Below, piece by piece: positions 25,401 through 38,800 of a DNA stretch of 64,000 nt (the first letter of the stretch is position 1; the number at the start of each line of letters is the position of its first letter). The notes under the pieces were generated by a model. The model worked only from the letters and a program-made list of their open reading frames with translations. It did no database searches and was not told where the DNA came from. The position numbers and the translations under genes are program-made. The stretch lies in contig CM012953.1 in assembly GCA_000181795.3 (NCBI GenBank), positions 14,180,183 through 14,244,182 of the forward strand, written 5' to 3'. Origin of the DNA: Trichinella spiralis (Eukaryota; Nematoda; Enoplea; Trichinellida; Trichinellidae).

Positions 25401-26848
25401 ACACATCGCTATTTTGTTATTGTTAAAATTATTAATTATTATTAATTACTTTTCAGAAAACAGCTTTAGCTCAGTTGTACAGTTCAGAAGGTTCAGTTCT
25501 GGAATGCCATCACTTTGCTCAAACTATGTGCATATTGAACATTGAAGAATGTAATATTTTTGCTGAACTGCCAGCCAGTGTAATTTGTCATAGTTTTTTA
25601 TTAATTTTTTTGAATGTTATTTTATGATTTTTTTTCAGCTTTACCAAACTATTTTGGACAATATTCGTGATATTATTCTTGCGACAGATCTTGCTCAACA
25701 TCTACGAATTCGACCGGAATTTATTGAAATGGTCGAATCTGGACTGCAGCGCGGTAATCCACGTCACGTCTACATTTTGCTTTCCGTATTGATGACTGCC
25801 TGCGATCTCAGTGATCAAATGAAGCCGTGGAAGACGAGCAAAAATGTTGCTGTTAGAGAACTCTGCACTGCTTTTCTTACCGTTGATTCCTTCATTATTT
25901 CTCTTCTTTTTTTTCTTCCAGGCCAAAGTGTACAAAGAATTTTTTTCACAAGGAGATTTGGAAAAAGCAATGGGCAATCGACCGGTGGAAATGATGGATC
26001 GAGACCGTGCTGACGTTTTGAAGTTGCAAATCGACTTTTTGGATGGCATTGCACTTCCTTTGTACAAGTACGTCCATTTTAATTAACAATTTTTCATGTG
26101 CACTTATTCCATCTATGATAATTATCATTATCATAATCATAATCATATATAGCACAAGCATTATAGATTTTTTTTCCAGAAGCGATAACTTTTCAAATTC
26201 ATCCAACTAGCGCAGTGAAAAACAGTAGTAAAGCTTTGTGTTTAATAAAAAAAAATTACATTTGCATATTAAATAATTGTAACGTTCCAATGATAAGTTG
26301 CTTTCAGAAAGAGGAGATCCACTATAGTTCATGCTAAGAAAAAAAACATTATTAACGGCACAAGTTATTTAATGTTTGCACGATAGCTTGTTTGATTTTT
26401 ATTTCGAATGCAATTTCTCTCTAAATTAGAATTTGAAGGATATTTGGAAAAGAGTACATCTAAAAATAAATAAAATAAAATTAGTTTATAAAAAACTGCA
26501 ATTTTTTTGCTCATATAAGAATAGAATGAAAAATTTTTTGTATTTAAAAAAAGAAACAACAAGGATGAATTTTTTGTCTTATTTAGACATCTTAGCCGCT
26601 TATTTCCAGCGTTGCTACCGGTATATCAAACAGGCTACCAGAATCGCCAGTGCTACGTGGCGATGCAGAAAATTATAATGAGCAACAGCAGCAACAGTTC
26701 ATCCAATCGTTACGACATCGATATGCTTTTTAATGCAGATATTGAACGTCAAGTTGAAGAGATGATACAAAGTGCTACAACAGACAACGACTCTTTTCAA
26801 GAGACTACAACGACAAATGCAACCGTCAATTCATCTGAAAATCTCTGA
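4995..26848 (+). CDS. pde-2: cyclic-nucleotide phosphodiesterase, PDE2 type (tandem GAF)
   Basis: This enzyme hydrolyses cGMP and cAMP and is allosterically controlled by cGMP binding to GAF domains. Secure exons: 20160-20215, 20283-20357, 20673-20711, 20788-20856, 20921-21063, 21133-21305, 21367-21430, 21606-21745, 21800-21947, 22033-22067, 22120-22232, 24341-24421, 24491-24613, 24962-25032, 25096-25221, 25279-25366, 25457-25579, 25639-25851, 25922-26067, 26587-26848. Exons 16477-16521 and 18331-18349 are likely: they add the helix before GAF-A (EKLLQLVEADQN) and align with human PDE2A. Exons 4995-5028 (an ATG) and 13469-13527 are tentative, supported only by matching splice phases. The full model is 814 aa. 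GAF-A is divergent; GAF-B (about 259-404) begins with CSLYLID. The catalytic domain has YHNWYHAF, the [10 protein letters not shown] signature (about 551), [32 protein letters not shown] and the substrate-purine glutamine in KLQIDF. The C-terminus is Ser/Thr/Asn-rich and nematode-specific in look. Confidence 0.85.
5288..5314. repeat. (CAA)n microsatellite
   Basis: About eight tandem CAA units, ending in CAG, in the region between SNAP-29 and the phosphodiesterase. Confidence 0.85.
17410..17449. repeat. (TTTG)n microsatellite
   Basis: About nine TTTG units with one variant, inside the phosphodiesterase 5' introns. It creates a spurious Cys/Leu/Val-rich open frame. Confidence 0.85.
22233..24340 (+). 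other. large phosphodiesterase intron
   Basis: A 2.1-kb intron between GAF-B and the linker to the catalytic domain. It is AT-rich, with a CA/TA microsatellite (22904-22939) and a GT/CTGT-rich stretch near 24004-24040. No conserved open frame or RNA gene is visible. Confidence 0.6.
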
Positions 26849-27323
26849 TTATTAATATTGTTTCTATTGACTTTTTGAACGAGAAAAATCATAACTGTAC
26901 AAAATTCAGAAACGCTGAATTGTTTGTTCTTTTTAATGATCAAAAACAAACCCAAACAACATTCAGCTTTCACGTTTTATTTATTTTATGTTGTGTACCG
27001 TGAAGTGTGTTGCTTTACTATTTTCATTCGTATGTTTTCCATTTTATGTAATAATTTTAACTTGTCTGCTGCCCCATTCATTTTTAGCGATCATACGCAA
27101 ACATACACGATGACATATATAATACATAAGTACATGCATACAACATGCACGACATGACGACTGTACTTTTGTTGGTGCTGTCAAATGATATAGTGTCTGT
27201 TCGTAACTATAGTTCTACGATTATTTTTAAATAAAACCTGTTTATAAATAAGGTTATTTTATTATTATAATTATATATATAGGCAGATAGATAGATAGAT
27301 AGATAGGTAGATTAAGGTATTTG
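26849..27323. other. convergent 3' ends of phosphodiesterase and integrin alpha
   Basis: The 475 bp between the two stop codons contain a plus-strand AATAAA at 27230-27235 and a minus-strand AATAAA (plus-strand TTTATT, 27258-27263), followed by an AGAT microsatellite at 27284-27306. If these are the polyadenylation signals, cleavage downstream of each would make the two 3' UTRs abut or overlap by a few tens of bases. No gene is seen between them. Confidence 0.5.
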
Positions 27324-30300
27324 CTATAGCTTTTGTCTGTACTGTGGATTTCCATATGTGGTATATCCACCTGGCGTTTGAGCACTGCTATAACTACTAT
27401 ATCCGTAATATTCTGGCTCTGGCGGCTTGGACAGTAGAGCTTGTCCTCGTGGAGGTCGCTTACGCTTGAAGAATCCAAACTATAACAAATCAGTAAGTAA
27501 ACTGTTATTAATAAAAAATAAAAAGAAACTGCATGCTTATACCTTCCATAAAAGCATGATGAGCAGAATAAGACTTGTTAAACCAGCTAAAATGGCAACA
27601 AATATTAGCCAAGTTGGCACACCACGACTAACACGAGTTGGATCTTTTGGATTTACTATCGTACTTGCCTGTAAATTTGAAAAAACATCATTTAAGCATA
27701 ACAATACACAGCACAAAACAAAACCATCACATACAACAGCATAACGTAATGGAAGTTCAATTGTGGGATGTCTGTAGGGCAGTTTTGTTACTTCCGCAAT
27801 TACAAGTGATGATATCATTGCATCATAAAAAACTTCATCAATTAATGTGTTGAGCCAAAGGCGAGAATCCACTTTCAACAGAACTCTTTCATCTTTCTTA
27901 AAATCTTTTATTTTGCACTGCCATTGTGAACAGGCCATTTCCATGCAATTCTAAAATAACTATTCCATAAGATATTCTTTTCGATGCTATTTTTAAACGA
28001 CAATCTATCACCAGTCGAACACGCTGCAGTACATTACGCATTTGACCAAATGCATTACCGAAATCACCCAAACTTTGCTTCATCAAAGCCATTGCATTAC
28101 GGAGAGCTTTCAGCACGTCAGATTTTTCCTCGTACCGTTGCCGGCTGTTCGCTTTTTCTTGACGTTTCACTCGAAACACTCTTTCAATAGCATCCTCTGG
28201 ACGAGGAACAATCTGTATGAAGAAAAATTACGTATGCATATCTTTTTTATAAGTTTACATCAGCTGAATGCACTTACTATTAACCCTTCTGAATTTATAT
28301 GGCCTTTTTGCAAAAGTTCGCAAGTGATCTTCCCTTCAGTTTCAATATCATCAATTAAATACAACAATGGTTTTGCATTGTCCACAAAATAACTTGGCCA
28401 ATAAACATCTACTGACATCTCAGACAATGTTGAAGGTCCAAGATTTCTTATCTATAATGCATTCAAAGTTGTTTTTTTATTAATCATATCATGTGAAAAG
28501 AATTTAGTTTCTTCTCAGGATTTTCACGTTCAAAAAGCTCAATTTTAAATATTTCAGAAATTATTAACATTTTACAATACTGTAAAGAGATAAACATTTT
28601 TTAAAATAAAGAACAAGCTAATGGTCAGCTCAAATACCTCATAAACATGTGAAACCACAGGTCCAGCGTCACTGTCAAAAACAAAATCATCTCGACGGTC
28701 GTTAAAGTCGTAGTGATACGATTCATTTCGGGATACCCTTGAATATGAATAATATTACAGTAAACAATAGAGAATATTAGAAAAAATATTCTTACCCAGT
28801 GACAATAAAATCAGCTTTTACTTCCATGGGAATGACCAACAACACTTCATTGTCTACCAGCGTTCTTTCAGTTTCATTGTTGGTACTAAAATATTTTGTA
28901 AATTAAAAAACATGAATTTAACAAAGAATAAACTCAACATTCATTTGGAATTAATATTAAAACTTAAACGGTTTTTCATGTTTCATAAAGAGCTTGATGA
29001 AAGCAAATGATATGAAGTAAATTTTACAGAAATAATTTTATTATATTAAATTTTCGTTTGCAAAGTTTAAAGTTTAAAAAGTCTTGCATTACCTGTTTGT
29101 CGTTAGATTTAAACTAATTCCTCCCATAACTAAATCTAAATTTTCTGTCGAAAACTGCATGCTGAATCGCACAGTCGATGATTTCGGAAGCGGATTACCA
29201 ACATCACAAGCAATGACGTAATTTTTTCCATTATTCAACTCTTTCGGTTGTGAACAAGTAATGGGACGAGAAGGCATTTGACGTGTAAAACCTTCATAAT
29301 CTAGACCAACTGGAGCAACTATGAAAAACTGAGCTTCGAATGCATCTTCTAAAGCATTGTGAATCACCACTGATACATTAAATCGATCATCAGCACCAAT
29401 TAAAATGGATTCGCGATTCCTATAAATAATAGATCACAGCTGACATAAATAATTCAGCATTTTATCTAATTTCAACAGACCATTTTGATCAATATGCAAC
29501 AATTTAGTTTCAAATGTACTTACAATTTAGCAGTCATCTGCAAATCTGGAATACAAATATTATCTTTTCCACAGTCTTTTTGAATATTAATCTTAAGAAT
29601 AAAAATTAATTTATAAATCAGTTCACAGAAACAAGCACAATTCTTACTTCTCCAGAAATCATACTGGGAATGTAAGCATCCATGACAGGACGCAGCTGCC
29701 TTTCCATGTATCCTTCATCCACAATACTGTAATTTACTTGAACTGTAATTGGACTAAGCTTATCCCGAATGTCATCCTTAAGTAGCGATTTTACATGAAA
29801 TTTAATTCAAAAAATAAATTTGAAAAGAATTTACTAGGACATAAACGTAACGTCGCTCGCACCATCGCTCTCCTTTACGAATAGGAACAGAATCCAAAGT
29901 TAGTTGAGTGACGCTGTGGCTTTCAAGAAAACGTGCTCGACTACTGATTCCTTTTTTTGGATCCAAACTGACAATAATACGAAAATCTAAAAGTAATTCT
30001 TTTAAAATAAGCTGTGCAAATTTTATCATAAATATTTTCTCTCACATAATTCATCAGGTACAGTTTTGCCATCATATGTTAGACAAAAATGAATCTGAGT
30101 GCTGCAAAAAGAAATTTCATCAATTCTTATTTTAAAAAGAAACAACAGCTATAAGTAGACTCTATATAATTCACCATGTAACATTTTCTGTTCGAAAAAG
30201 CCGACAAAGCTTATTTTCCAAATTAACAGTATCTGGATTTACTTTAACAAACCCAGATACAGAAACAACCGGACGAGTCCTATAACAATAAATGGATACG

Positions 30301-33300
30301 ATAAAATAAAATATGAAATAACTTCTGATTATAAATATAAAGAATACAATATGATAAAAAAAGAATATTACCTAAACAATACGGACCGATCTGAACTGTA
30401 AGCTCCAACAAGAACATCTAAAATGAACAATATTAATAAAAACAAAATAGGAATTTTGCCAACAAACAATTTATACCGGGATAATCATTGTTATCAATGT
30501 CGACACCTCCCGTGACTGACCAGCCAAACGTTCTTAGAGATGGATCAATATCTCTGGCGTATATAACCTTAAATTTTCAACAACAAGTATTAGCGCATAT
30601 GAATAAATTTAGAATAATATTTATAGATTGATTTACTTGACTAAATTTTTCTTTAATTCCATCTTTCATACCATGATACACATATACAGCACCTTTACGA
30701 TCTTCACCATCGTATGGTGCGCCAATAACAATATCTAAATTTTAAAATTAAAATAAGTATGTTTTGATTTTAAAATACCATCGAATGAATCGCCATTCAG
30801 ATCTCCAACTGCAGCTACGTCATGACCAAAGCGTGACCATTCTTTAAGTCCCACCAATGTGGTGTATTTCACAAAATGATGCTACAAACAGTAAAAACAG
30901 TATAACACACATTTCCATGTCCATTATTATGTATTTGATATCAAAACTTACCTGTTTGTCTTGAAAGTATACATATACTGCTCCAACTTCATATTTTCCT
31001 TCTGTTTGACTCTTATCGAGCTGTTTGTTCTCCATGCCAATAAATAGCGGCGCACCAATAGCAATATCATCCAAACTGTAAATGTAAGAAATATGAGGAA
31101 ATAAATTTTGCTTTCTTCACTATCTTTAAATAACTCATTAGGAATTTAGGTTTCAAATAAAAAAATTTTTCTTAATGAAACGAAACAAGACAATCATTAC
31201 TAAGCAAATATATATCTCATACCCATCGTCATTGAAATCTCCAACAGCTAGTGCAGCTCCAAAATATGAACCAACTTGATGGCCAGTAATATTTTGCAAT
31301 ACTTTTAAATTACTGTCGAACAGAACAACCTGCAACTTCGAATAATTTGTCAAATAATAAAAACGATTTTATTACTCAAAATATACTAACCATTCCAGTA
31401 AGAAAATTTCCTTTCGGTACACCAACAGCAACATGGTTGTCTGAATTACCTTTAAAATCTCCCACAGCCATCGAATAGCCTAAATAAGTTCAAAATTATT
31501 TTTCATAAAAACAAATTTTAAATAAGAAAAGGAATGCAAAACACAAATTTACCCATGTATGTATCATCCAAGTATGCTGGACCTTCAGATGTACGCTTTA
31601 CCATATCGTCACGACCAATTTCTTGCATAACAAGTGATCCTTGCCAATACCAGGCACCTGGAGCACCAATGTACAGCTTGTTTTCTTGCTGAAATTGAAC
31701 ATAATGTTTATAAAGCTTAAAAATCATTCATTTATTTATTTACATCTGAAATGGCAGCGCTGAATCCAGCCATGCAGGAACCTAAACGGTGATAACCCCA
31801 TCTTGCTGAAAAGCATTATGACTTTTATTAAATATCAATATCTTTTTTCAACTTTTTTAAAATTTAATATTTATACTTTCTATTCGACAAGGAGCGTATT
31901 CTCGAAAAGAGCTGAAATTATCCTGTGCTAAATAGCACGTTCCAACGGGTTCTTTACGATCAAAAGTGGAATAAAAATATGTATAACGTGGGGCACAAGC
32001 CTAAAAAAAGCCAAATTGAAGGCAGAAATAAAAAGAAAGATTTTTACACAAAATAACATACCAGAACAGCATCACCTTTTTTTGAGCTCACCACCGTTGC
32101 TCCAAACCACTGATCAGATTTAGAATCAATTTGAAGTAAAACTGAACCATTCAGAGCACGGGCATGTCCTAATTACTTGTAAATTAATGTAATACAGGAA
32201 CAATAAAATTTTTTGTCATTACTCTACTACTTATTTACTTTTTATTTATATTTAATTCATAAATGTTAAATTATTCCAAAAAAACTAATATAAAAAAATT
32301 TTAATTAGTTACAAAGAAATTATTATTTACAGTATACTTACCAGCGGTATCAAAAAATATTTTAGTGCATCGTTGGTCTTTGGTTTCACAACGAAAAACT
32401 GCACCACCACGTCGAACTCCAGGCTGGCCTGATTCAGCTTTTGGGGCACCAATTAATAAGCTAAATTCAATTATTCTCAAAAATGACAGAAATATTATAA
32501 TGATAAATTTGAGAACATGTTGTAAAAATTATAAGAAATTTTAAAGTTTTTCAAAGAAGATATATACAAAAAGTTATTTTTCATATTTTTAAAAATGAAT
32601 TTATGAAAGCAAAATCAAAAGCTGCTTATTTTAATAAAGAATATTTTAAATTTTATAAGTATAAAAGTAAGTTATCTGCAAACAGAGATGAAATTTTGTT
32701 TCAAAAGTGCACTTGATGCAAGATCAGTGTAAAATAAAAAGTTTACAAAAGAGAAAAGCTTACGATCATGTTTTACAAGTTGAAGCACTCCAAAGTTAGC
32801 TTAACTAGACGAACAGTTAGTGGAAACATATTTTTCAAGTGATTTAAAAACACGTTCATTGCATTTTTGATTTTCCTGTGACAAACATTTCCAGTTTAAA
32901 TTTCCAGCTTTTATAAATAATGCAGCTTCTTTTGAACTCTTCAATATTCTAATCAGAAATTCAAGTTACCCTTATAACAACTTTCTTATATATAAAAAAT
33001 AACAAAAAAATTTATCCATTCACTCAACAACTTGTTTAAGAGAAATTCAAAAATATTCAATCCTATGCATTTGAATGAAACGAAAAGAAATTTATTTCAA
33101 ATTTTAATAAATTATACATTATGTCATCGCCTGTTATGTGTGGATAAATTGTATAAATACATTAAAATTTTCGAATATCCATTTTACATTTAATATTGTC
33201 GAACAAATAAATCAATCAATTTGTTATAAAATTAGAAGAAGTAAATAATATTTGTACACTTGCTTATTTAACATTAAACAAACAAGAACAAGCTTTGAAT

Positions 33301-35414
33301 TTTTTGAAATAAAAAGGTTTAAATAAATTTTTCAAATACAAGTGACTAAAATAAGGAAAATTTAGGAAAATCCTACAAATTAAGTGGACTAGACTGATGC
33401 ATATTTGAAGTATAATTTTCTGATCGCTTCAAGTCAATTTACCTTCTGGAAATATTTCAAATCACTGACAAATCTGTGATGTGAATGGCATGGGAAAAAG
33501 AAAAATTGTTCAATTAATTTTTCTTTTAGCCACAATAATAATAATAATAATAATAATAGTAATAGTAATGGCAATTTGAAATGCACATGTTTCTGATCGG
33601 AGAAACAATGACGTACATCTGATGACTCAAATAAACTCTAAGACATTTTAAATGCGAGGGAGTTTTATAAATTTCATGCCAAACTAAATCTAATTGCTAT
33701 TTTTAGAGATAATTTTATTCGAATTTGTTTGATTGCATTCACTCATAATCCAATCAGTTATTCATAATACATTCATAAATATTACTTGCCACAATTTGAC
33801 AATATATAATATTTTTTATTAATTTATTTAAATTATATAAAACGCTTCTTGTTGAAATATAGTTGTTGCAAATCAAGCAAATACACGTAGGTAGATAAAT
33901 GTATGAACGTTAATGAATGAAATTAAAAAGAAACATACAGATCAGTCATGGTCGAAAAATAAATTCCTTACGCTTCAACAGTTATCAGTTATCAGTAGGA
34001 AAATATTTCCTGTGTTAAGTTTTACTGGATGCTTATTTTCTGTTCAAATTGCCTCATATTCCTATCATACATTGTCTGAAGAATTCTTAATTATTTACAT
34101 ATGCATGTACTATTGCTTAAAATTCCTTATTTTTAAATAATAAAAAGTATTTTTATATATTTAAATAAACTTTTGATCAATTGTTTAAACTGCTGACAGT
34201 GAATGCCTAAGAGAAACAAAAAACAGTTTAAATGTAAAATGCAATTGTCTTCTATATGAAGAGAAAGAAATCGATCAATAGAGCAGAGATGCTTTTCTCG
34301 TCTCACAAGATTTCAAACATTTCTCTCTGTGAAGGGATTTCCATTTTGCAATGAAATTTCCCTCTCAAACAGAGATTATTACCATGATACTATTTGGTGA
34401 AAAAATACTACAGAGAGAAGACAATTACCCTTGAGATTAAGGTAAATTTGTCTGACAAGCATATTCAATTTAAATTTAAAAAATGGAAACAAGAAATACT
34501 ATGCCCTTCGTTGCTTATGGATAAATTTTGAAAATTTTAAAGAAAATAAAAAAACATTGAAATAAAGACAAATTCGCAAATGACATGTAGATTATCTTAT
34601 TAAATTTTTTTAATTAATTCAATAAAATTTTCAATTAAATTTGGCTTTTCAAGGGGAAACTTTTTCTGTTGCTTTGTGTTTCATCAGCTATACCATTTCA
34701 TTATATACATACATGTATATATTACACAAGTACGTATGACATGCATATTTTTATTTTTATTTTTTTCACAGAAGTGTGTACGAGTAAATTTTCAACATAA
34801 AATTAAAAAAAAGAGAATAATTTCATTAAAAATGCAACTTTCCAATAAATATTAAACATTAAACAAACAGATTATAAATTTAAATATTATTGTTTCGTCG
34901 AATTGAAAATCAGTCAAAACGATCAACTTACGCATGTTTTAGTAAATGCTTTTTCCGCTTTGTTATAAAAACAGGTCTACTGCGCTTAAATACGTTCAAC
35001 TGCCGCAAAGCTAAGTTAAATTTTGCAACGTTCCTCCAACACCACACAAGTGCTTGTTAATCACTGAGAAAATTTCTACCAAGTTTTATGAAAATTAGCC
35101 TTTATAAAAGTGTTATTCTAACTAATAATCCCGATATGTCTCTTCTTAAATATAATATTAACATGTAAAATTATTTAAACTCGACAAATGTTTGAAATTG
35201 ATAGAAAAAATTATGCACATATAGCATACCCTGCTTGGCCATTAGCAGAATTTTTGAACATGGCCACGTCGTAGCCAAACATGGATTTACGATCACCACG
35301 ATGGATTAATTTTGTGCGTAGGTCGAGATTGAAGCCATCTGCTAAGGTAGCAAGCAGTATAACGAGAAGGCAAGTCATAGGTTGCCAATTCCAATAGAGA
35401 AGCATTGTTGCCAT
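27324..35414 (-). CDS. integrin alpha chain, alphaPS2/PAT-2 (RGD-receptor) type
   Basis: Twenty-six exons give 1095 aa; exon boundaries run from 35414-35230 and 32460-32342 through to 27668-27543 and 27479-27324. The chain pairs with integrin beta as a matrix receptor at the cell surface. The start is the ATG at 35414, just before a signal peptide (MTCLLVILLATLADG); an in-frame ATG at 35504 adds only a serine run. The FG-GAP beta-propeller follows, with Ca-binding loops DFNDDGLDD, DLNGDSFDD and DIDNNDYPD. No inserted I domain is present. YLDDTYMGYSMAVG resembles alphaV/alpha5/PAT-2 chains more than laminin-type chains. A furin site RVKR (about 878-881) would cut the leg into heavy and light chains. 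One transmembrane helix (about 1018-1043) is followed by GFFKR (1046-1050), which binds beta and talin-regulated partners. The 51-residue tail is tyrosine-rich. All splice phases agree. Whether it is the PAT-2 or INA-1 ortholog needs a tree. Confidence 0.94.
32461..35229 (-). other. first intron of the integrin alpha gene
   Basis: A 2.77-kb intron, much longer than the other integrin introns (46-180 bp for most). It is AT-rich, with an AAT microsatellite at 33533-33568. Short open frames inside it have intron-like composition. Nothing else is recognised. Confidence 0.6.
33533..33568. repeat. (AAT)n microsatellite
   Basis: About ten AAT units passing into AGT-AAT variants, in integrin intron 1. 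Confidence 0.85.
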
Positions 35415-35561
35415 TCGTTGAACGCTTTGATGGACGCGTATTATTTTAATCACAGACTTCGAATAAGACGATGATGATGAAGAAGAAGCAGTTTGCCTAT
35501 CCAAAATTGAGCATATCTCCTAACCAACCAATAACGTTGTTAAGCTGTCAAAGTAGAATTA

Positions 35562-35563
35562 CT
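35562..35563 (-). promoter_or_regulatory. 5' UTR splice acceptor of the integrin alpha gene
   Basis: On the minus strand a long pyrimidine tract ends in TTTCATTTCAG, about 150 nt upstream of the start codon. It could close a 5' UTR intron from the promoter region near 35.8 kb or accept a spliced leader. The sequence alone does not decide. Confidence 0.4.
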
Positions 35564-35794
35564 GAAATGAAAAATACAGACAATTAAGAATAGTGGGAAA
35601 GTGAATATTTTCACTGAAATATCATAAAACCACGAAAGAGGGCGATGGACCCAAGCGCGAAGGCAAAATGAAGTGAAGAAATGCGAAGAGTCATCGTAGG
35701 ATTGGCAGGCAGCACGTCAACAGCGACAGCTGACATAAAGCCGAAGAGAAAAAAGCGCCTGCTTGCTTTTAGAAAACTCAGACAGCCCGTGTGC

Positions 35795-35836
35795 ATTATA
35801 TACTTCTTCCCCTAATAACACATGCTTTCTGATTGG
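35795..35836 (-). promoter_or_regulatory. candidate core promoter of the integrin alpha gene
   Basis: Read on the minus strand, a CCAAT box (complement of ATTGG, 35832-35836) is followed about 30 bp later by TATATAAT (35795-35802). A GC-richer 5' leader then runs from about 35790 to 35610. Spacing and order match a classical CCAAT-TATA promoter and place the start near 35765. The match is to short motifs only. Confidence 0.35.
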
Positions 35837-38800
35837 CAACTGCTATAACTGATCCAAACAAACCAATCCACCACCAGTATCACTATTATTACTATTACTG
35901 CAGCTACTATTTCTGCTGCTGTTCCTACTGCTACTACTGCTATTACTACTACACTACACATTTGCAATATATATATATGTTATATATTATTGAATAAACT
36001 AAACTTAAAATTATATTTTGAAAAAAGTATCTAAAAATTAACAATTATCTGAAAATAAGAAAAATTATCCATTTATTTTGAAATATATAAATTTTTATGC
36101 TTTCCTAGTATTTGTATCTACTGAGAGAAGGATACAATGCTCAAATGTTGGGTCAGACGGTCAAGCGGTCAGCTACATAGTGCGCTTCTGCTGCACAGTC
36201 TCATTATATTACTTCACTCGCCAGCTGCACCGTGATCAGATTTACATACGACATTCATTTTATTCTTGCAATTTTTCCATTTCAATTAAATATGGTCAAT
36301 GATAATTTTCCCATAGTATGCATAGTTATATGGCAAAATTATTTTTAATAATAAAAAATATTGATTTCCATTGTAATTGTAAGAAAGAAAGCTGTTGTTG
36401 TTTTAGTAGAACTCGTTATTTTATTAAAAATTATTTCTTTGAAATAAATATTACCATAATAAAGTAAGTCAATCAGTTAGAAATTGGTAAAAAGAGTAAT
36501 CTTTCACACTACATTCATTTTCCATTTTCATCAAATTTAACTTATATGCATTTTAATTTATATTTTTGCCTACTTTTAAATAGTAGAAACTAATTTCTCA
36601 TTTTTTCTTTTCTTTGTTTGAAATCAAAATTTATCGAAATTAATAATTCCAATCATACTGTATCACATAACTGCATTGTTTTTATTGCAAAATATAAAAT
36701 TCATTTTTTAAATAATGCATTATTTTTCGAAGAAAAACATAACAGAAGAGAAAATCTGAGAAAACAACACACTCCAAATGTTCCTTATTCTCAGTTCAAT
36801 AAGATGAAAAGTGAATGCAGAAACAATTCTTTAGCCTTTTTTTTAAATAGGCATATGCAGAGCTGATGAGCAGATTGAGAATATTTTGAAAGAGTACTTC
36901 ATGCAAAACGATACAATTAATTAATTATTCAATGAGTGTGCATTTTTCGACAACAATCAGTTGAACATTAGCACAAAAAATAGCATACCAAAAAAAAAAT
37001 TACCTTAGTATAAATTGTATAAAATGTTACAAAACTGCGACATGAGATATGAGAAAAACCAAAAAATTTAACTAATCAAATAATATTAAATTATTTTTGT
37101 AAGAAAAAAAATTAATTTCATTTGCATTCATCATTTTAAATTCAACAAGTTACTTCCTGATGTAAAAGGAGGAGGAAGAAGAAGCAAAAAATTGCAAAAA
37201 ATAACACGTGCAAATTGCAAATCTGATACAAACAAAAAAAATAAAAGAAATACAAAACAAAGAAATAAAAATAATGAATATTTTGATAAATAAGCAAATT
37301 TGCAATTAATGCAAATGCAGAAAGTTGAAAAGTGGAGAAACTTTTGTAGAGCATGTTTAGGCAAGTAAAAGCAAACACACGCAAACATCGAAGCTAATGA
37401 CAACAATGTCACGTAATTGACCGTTAAAGTCAGTTACGTGGAAAGGTGTAACAGGCAGGTAAAATAGTGTAGTTGTGCGCATTCAGTTTCAGAATTCAAT
37501 TCCAACTTTGCTGACAAAAGAGACCAAGTTTGAAAAGAGGACCTTGGAAATATGCACAAAAGCTGGTCGCCCAATATTAGCCTCGCTTCAATCAAGCTCA
37601 CATTGAAAAATAAAGAATGCCATATTTTATGCATATTTCTTCGATTGCCGGAAATATACTGAAAATTGAAGGACACCTGCCGAGTTATAAAGACGCAAAC
37701 AACTAACTGAACTTCAACTATTAAAAAGCTAATGATTTTAAATAAAACTTGAAATTTTTAAAAATTGCATAAAGCAAAAATTATAATTATTTTTTTGCAA
37801 ACGTTCAACTGCATCAAAAGAAAAACCAAAAAAAAACATTCTATTATTGCTGCTTTTGTTTATTTCTCAAAATAAAAGCAATAAACAGTTTAATGTTATT
37901 GATGTAAAACAATATATATATATATTGCTTCCCAGATGCACGTGAGATGCGATGAAATATTGCAAAAATATACAATGATAATAAATAACTATTTCAGCTT
38001 TATTCCACTCGATTAGTCAATCCCAATGACAACTTTTGCAATTATTATTATTATTATTATCTTGAAACGATTTTGTAAATGGTTAAGAATAATAAATCTG
38101 TAAGATGTGAACATTCATTGTAAACACCTTAATTGGAAATCTGTTTTTTCTTTATTTTAAATTAAGCAAAAACATCCCTTTTTCCATATAAATTCGATGG
38201 AATGCGTTAAGTTGCTGAAAATTATTGATCAATCATCATATTATAACTGTACTGTTATTTTTTATTCGCGTATTTTTTTAAAGCACTATATCATAATTCA
38301 TACATCAGGTATGCGTGCAAATGCAAATTTGCAGCATGTCAAGTAATCAATTAATCGATGCTTATAAATTAAATATTACCCAGAAAATGCAAATTAAGCT
38401 AAAAATAGTTGAGTTGAAAACTGACATAGAAAGCTGTGTGTGACAATTTTTGCTTCAATGTTTCTTATTACATTAAACACCACTACATTACTACAGCACG
38501 GTAGTAGAAAATTTTATTTTAAAATAATAATAAGTGATGAATGAAAGTGATTTTAAAAAATTACAATCATTATATATGGACAATATTATTATTGAACTGT
38601 AAAAGTATGTACGCGATTCAATTGTATTATAAATCTTATATAATGTATATTTCAATAAGTGCATATGAAATGTTGGCAAGAAATGAATTTCATGTGAATA
38701 AAAAAGAAATAATTGTTTGAAAATTACCATAGAAGCAGAAATGATGTTGTTTGATCATGGTGAAGAAACGTCAAAAAGATGGACGGATGGAGAAAATGAA

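Noticed and set aside
35611-35796. Minus-strand 61-codon open frame upstream of integrin
   Set aside because: It lies between the CCAAT-TATA motifs and the integrin start. It is best read as 5' leader; no conserved motif is present.
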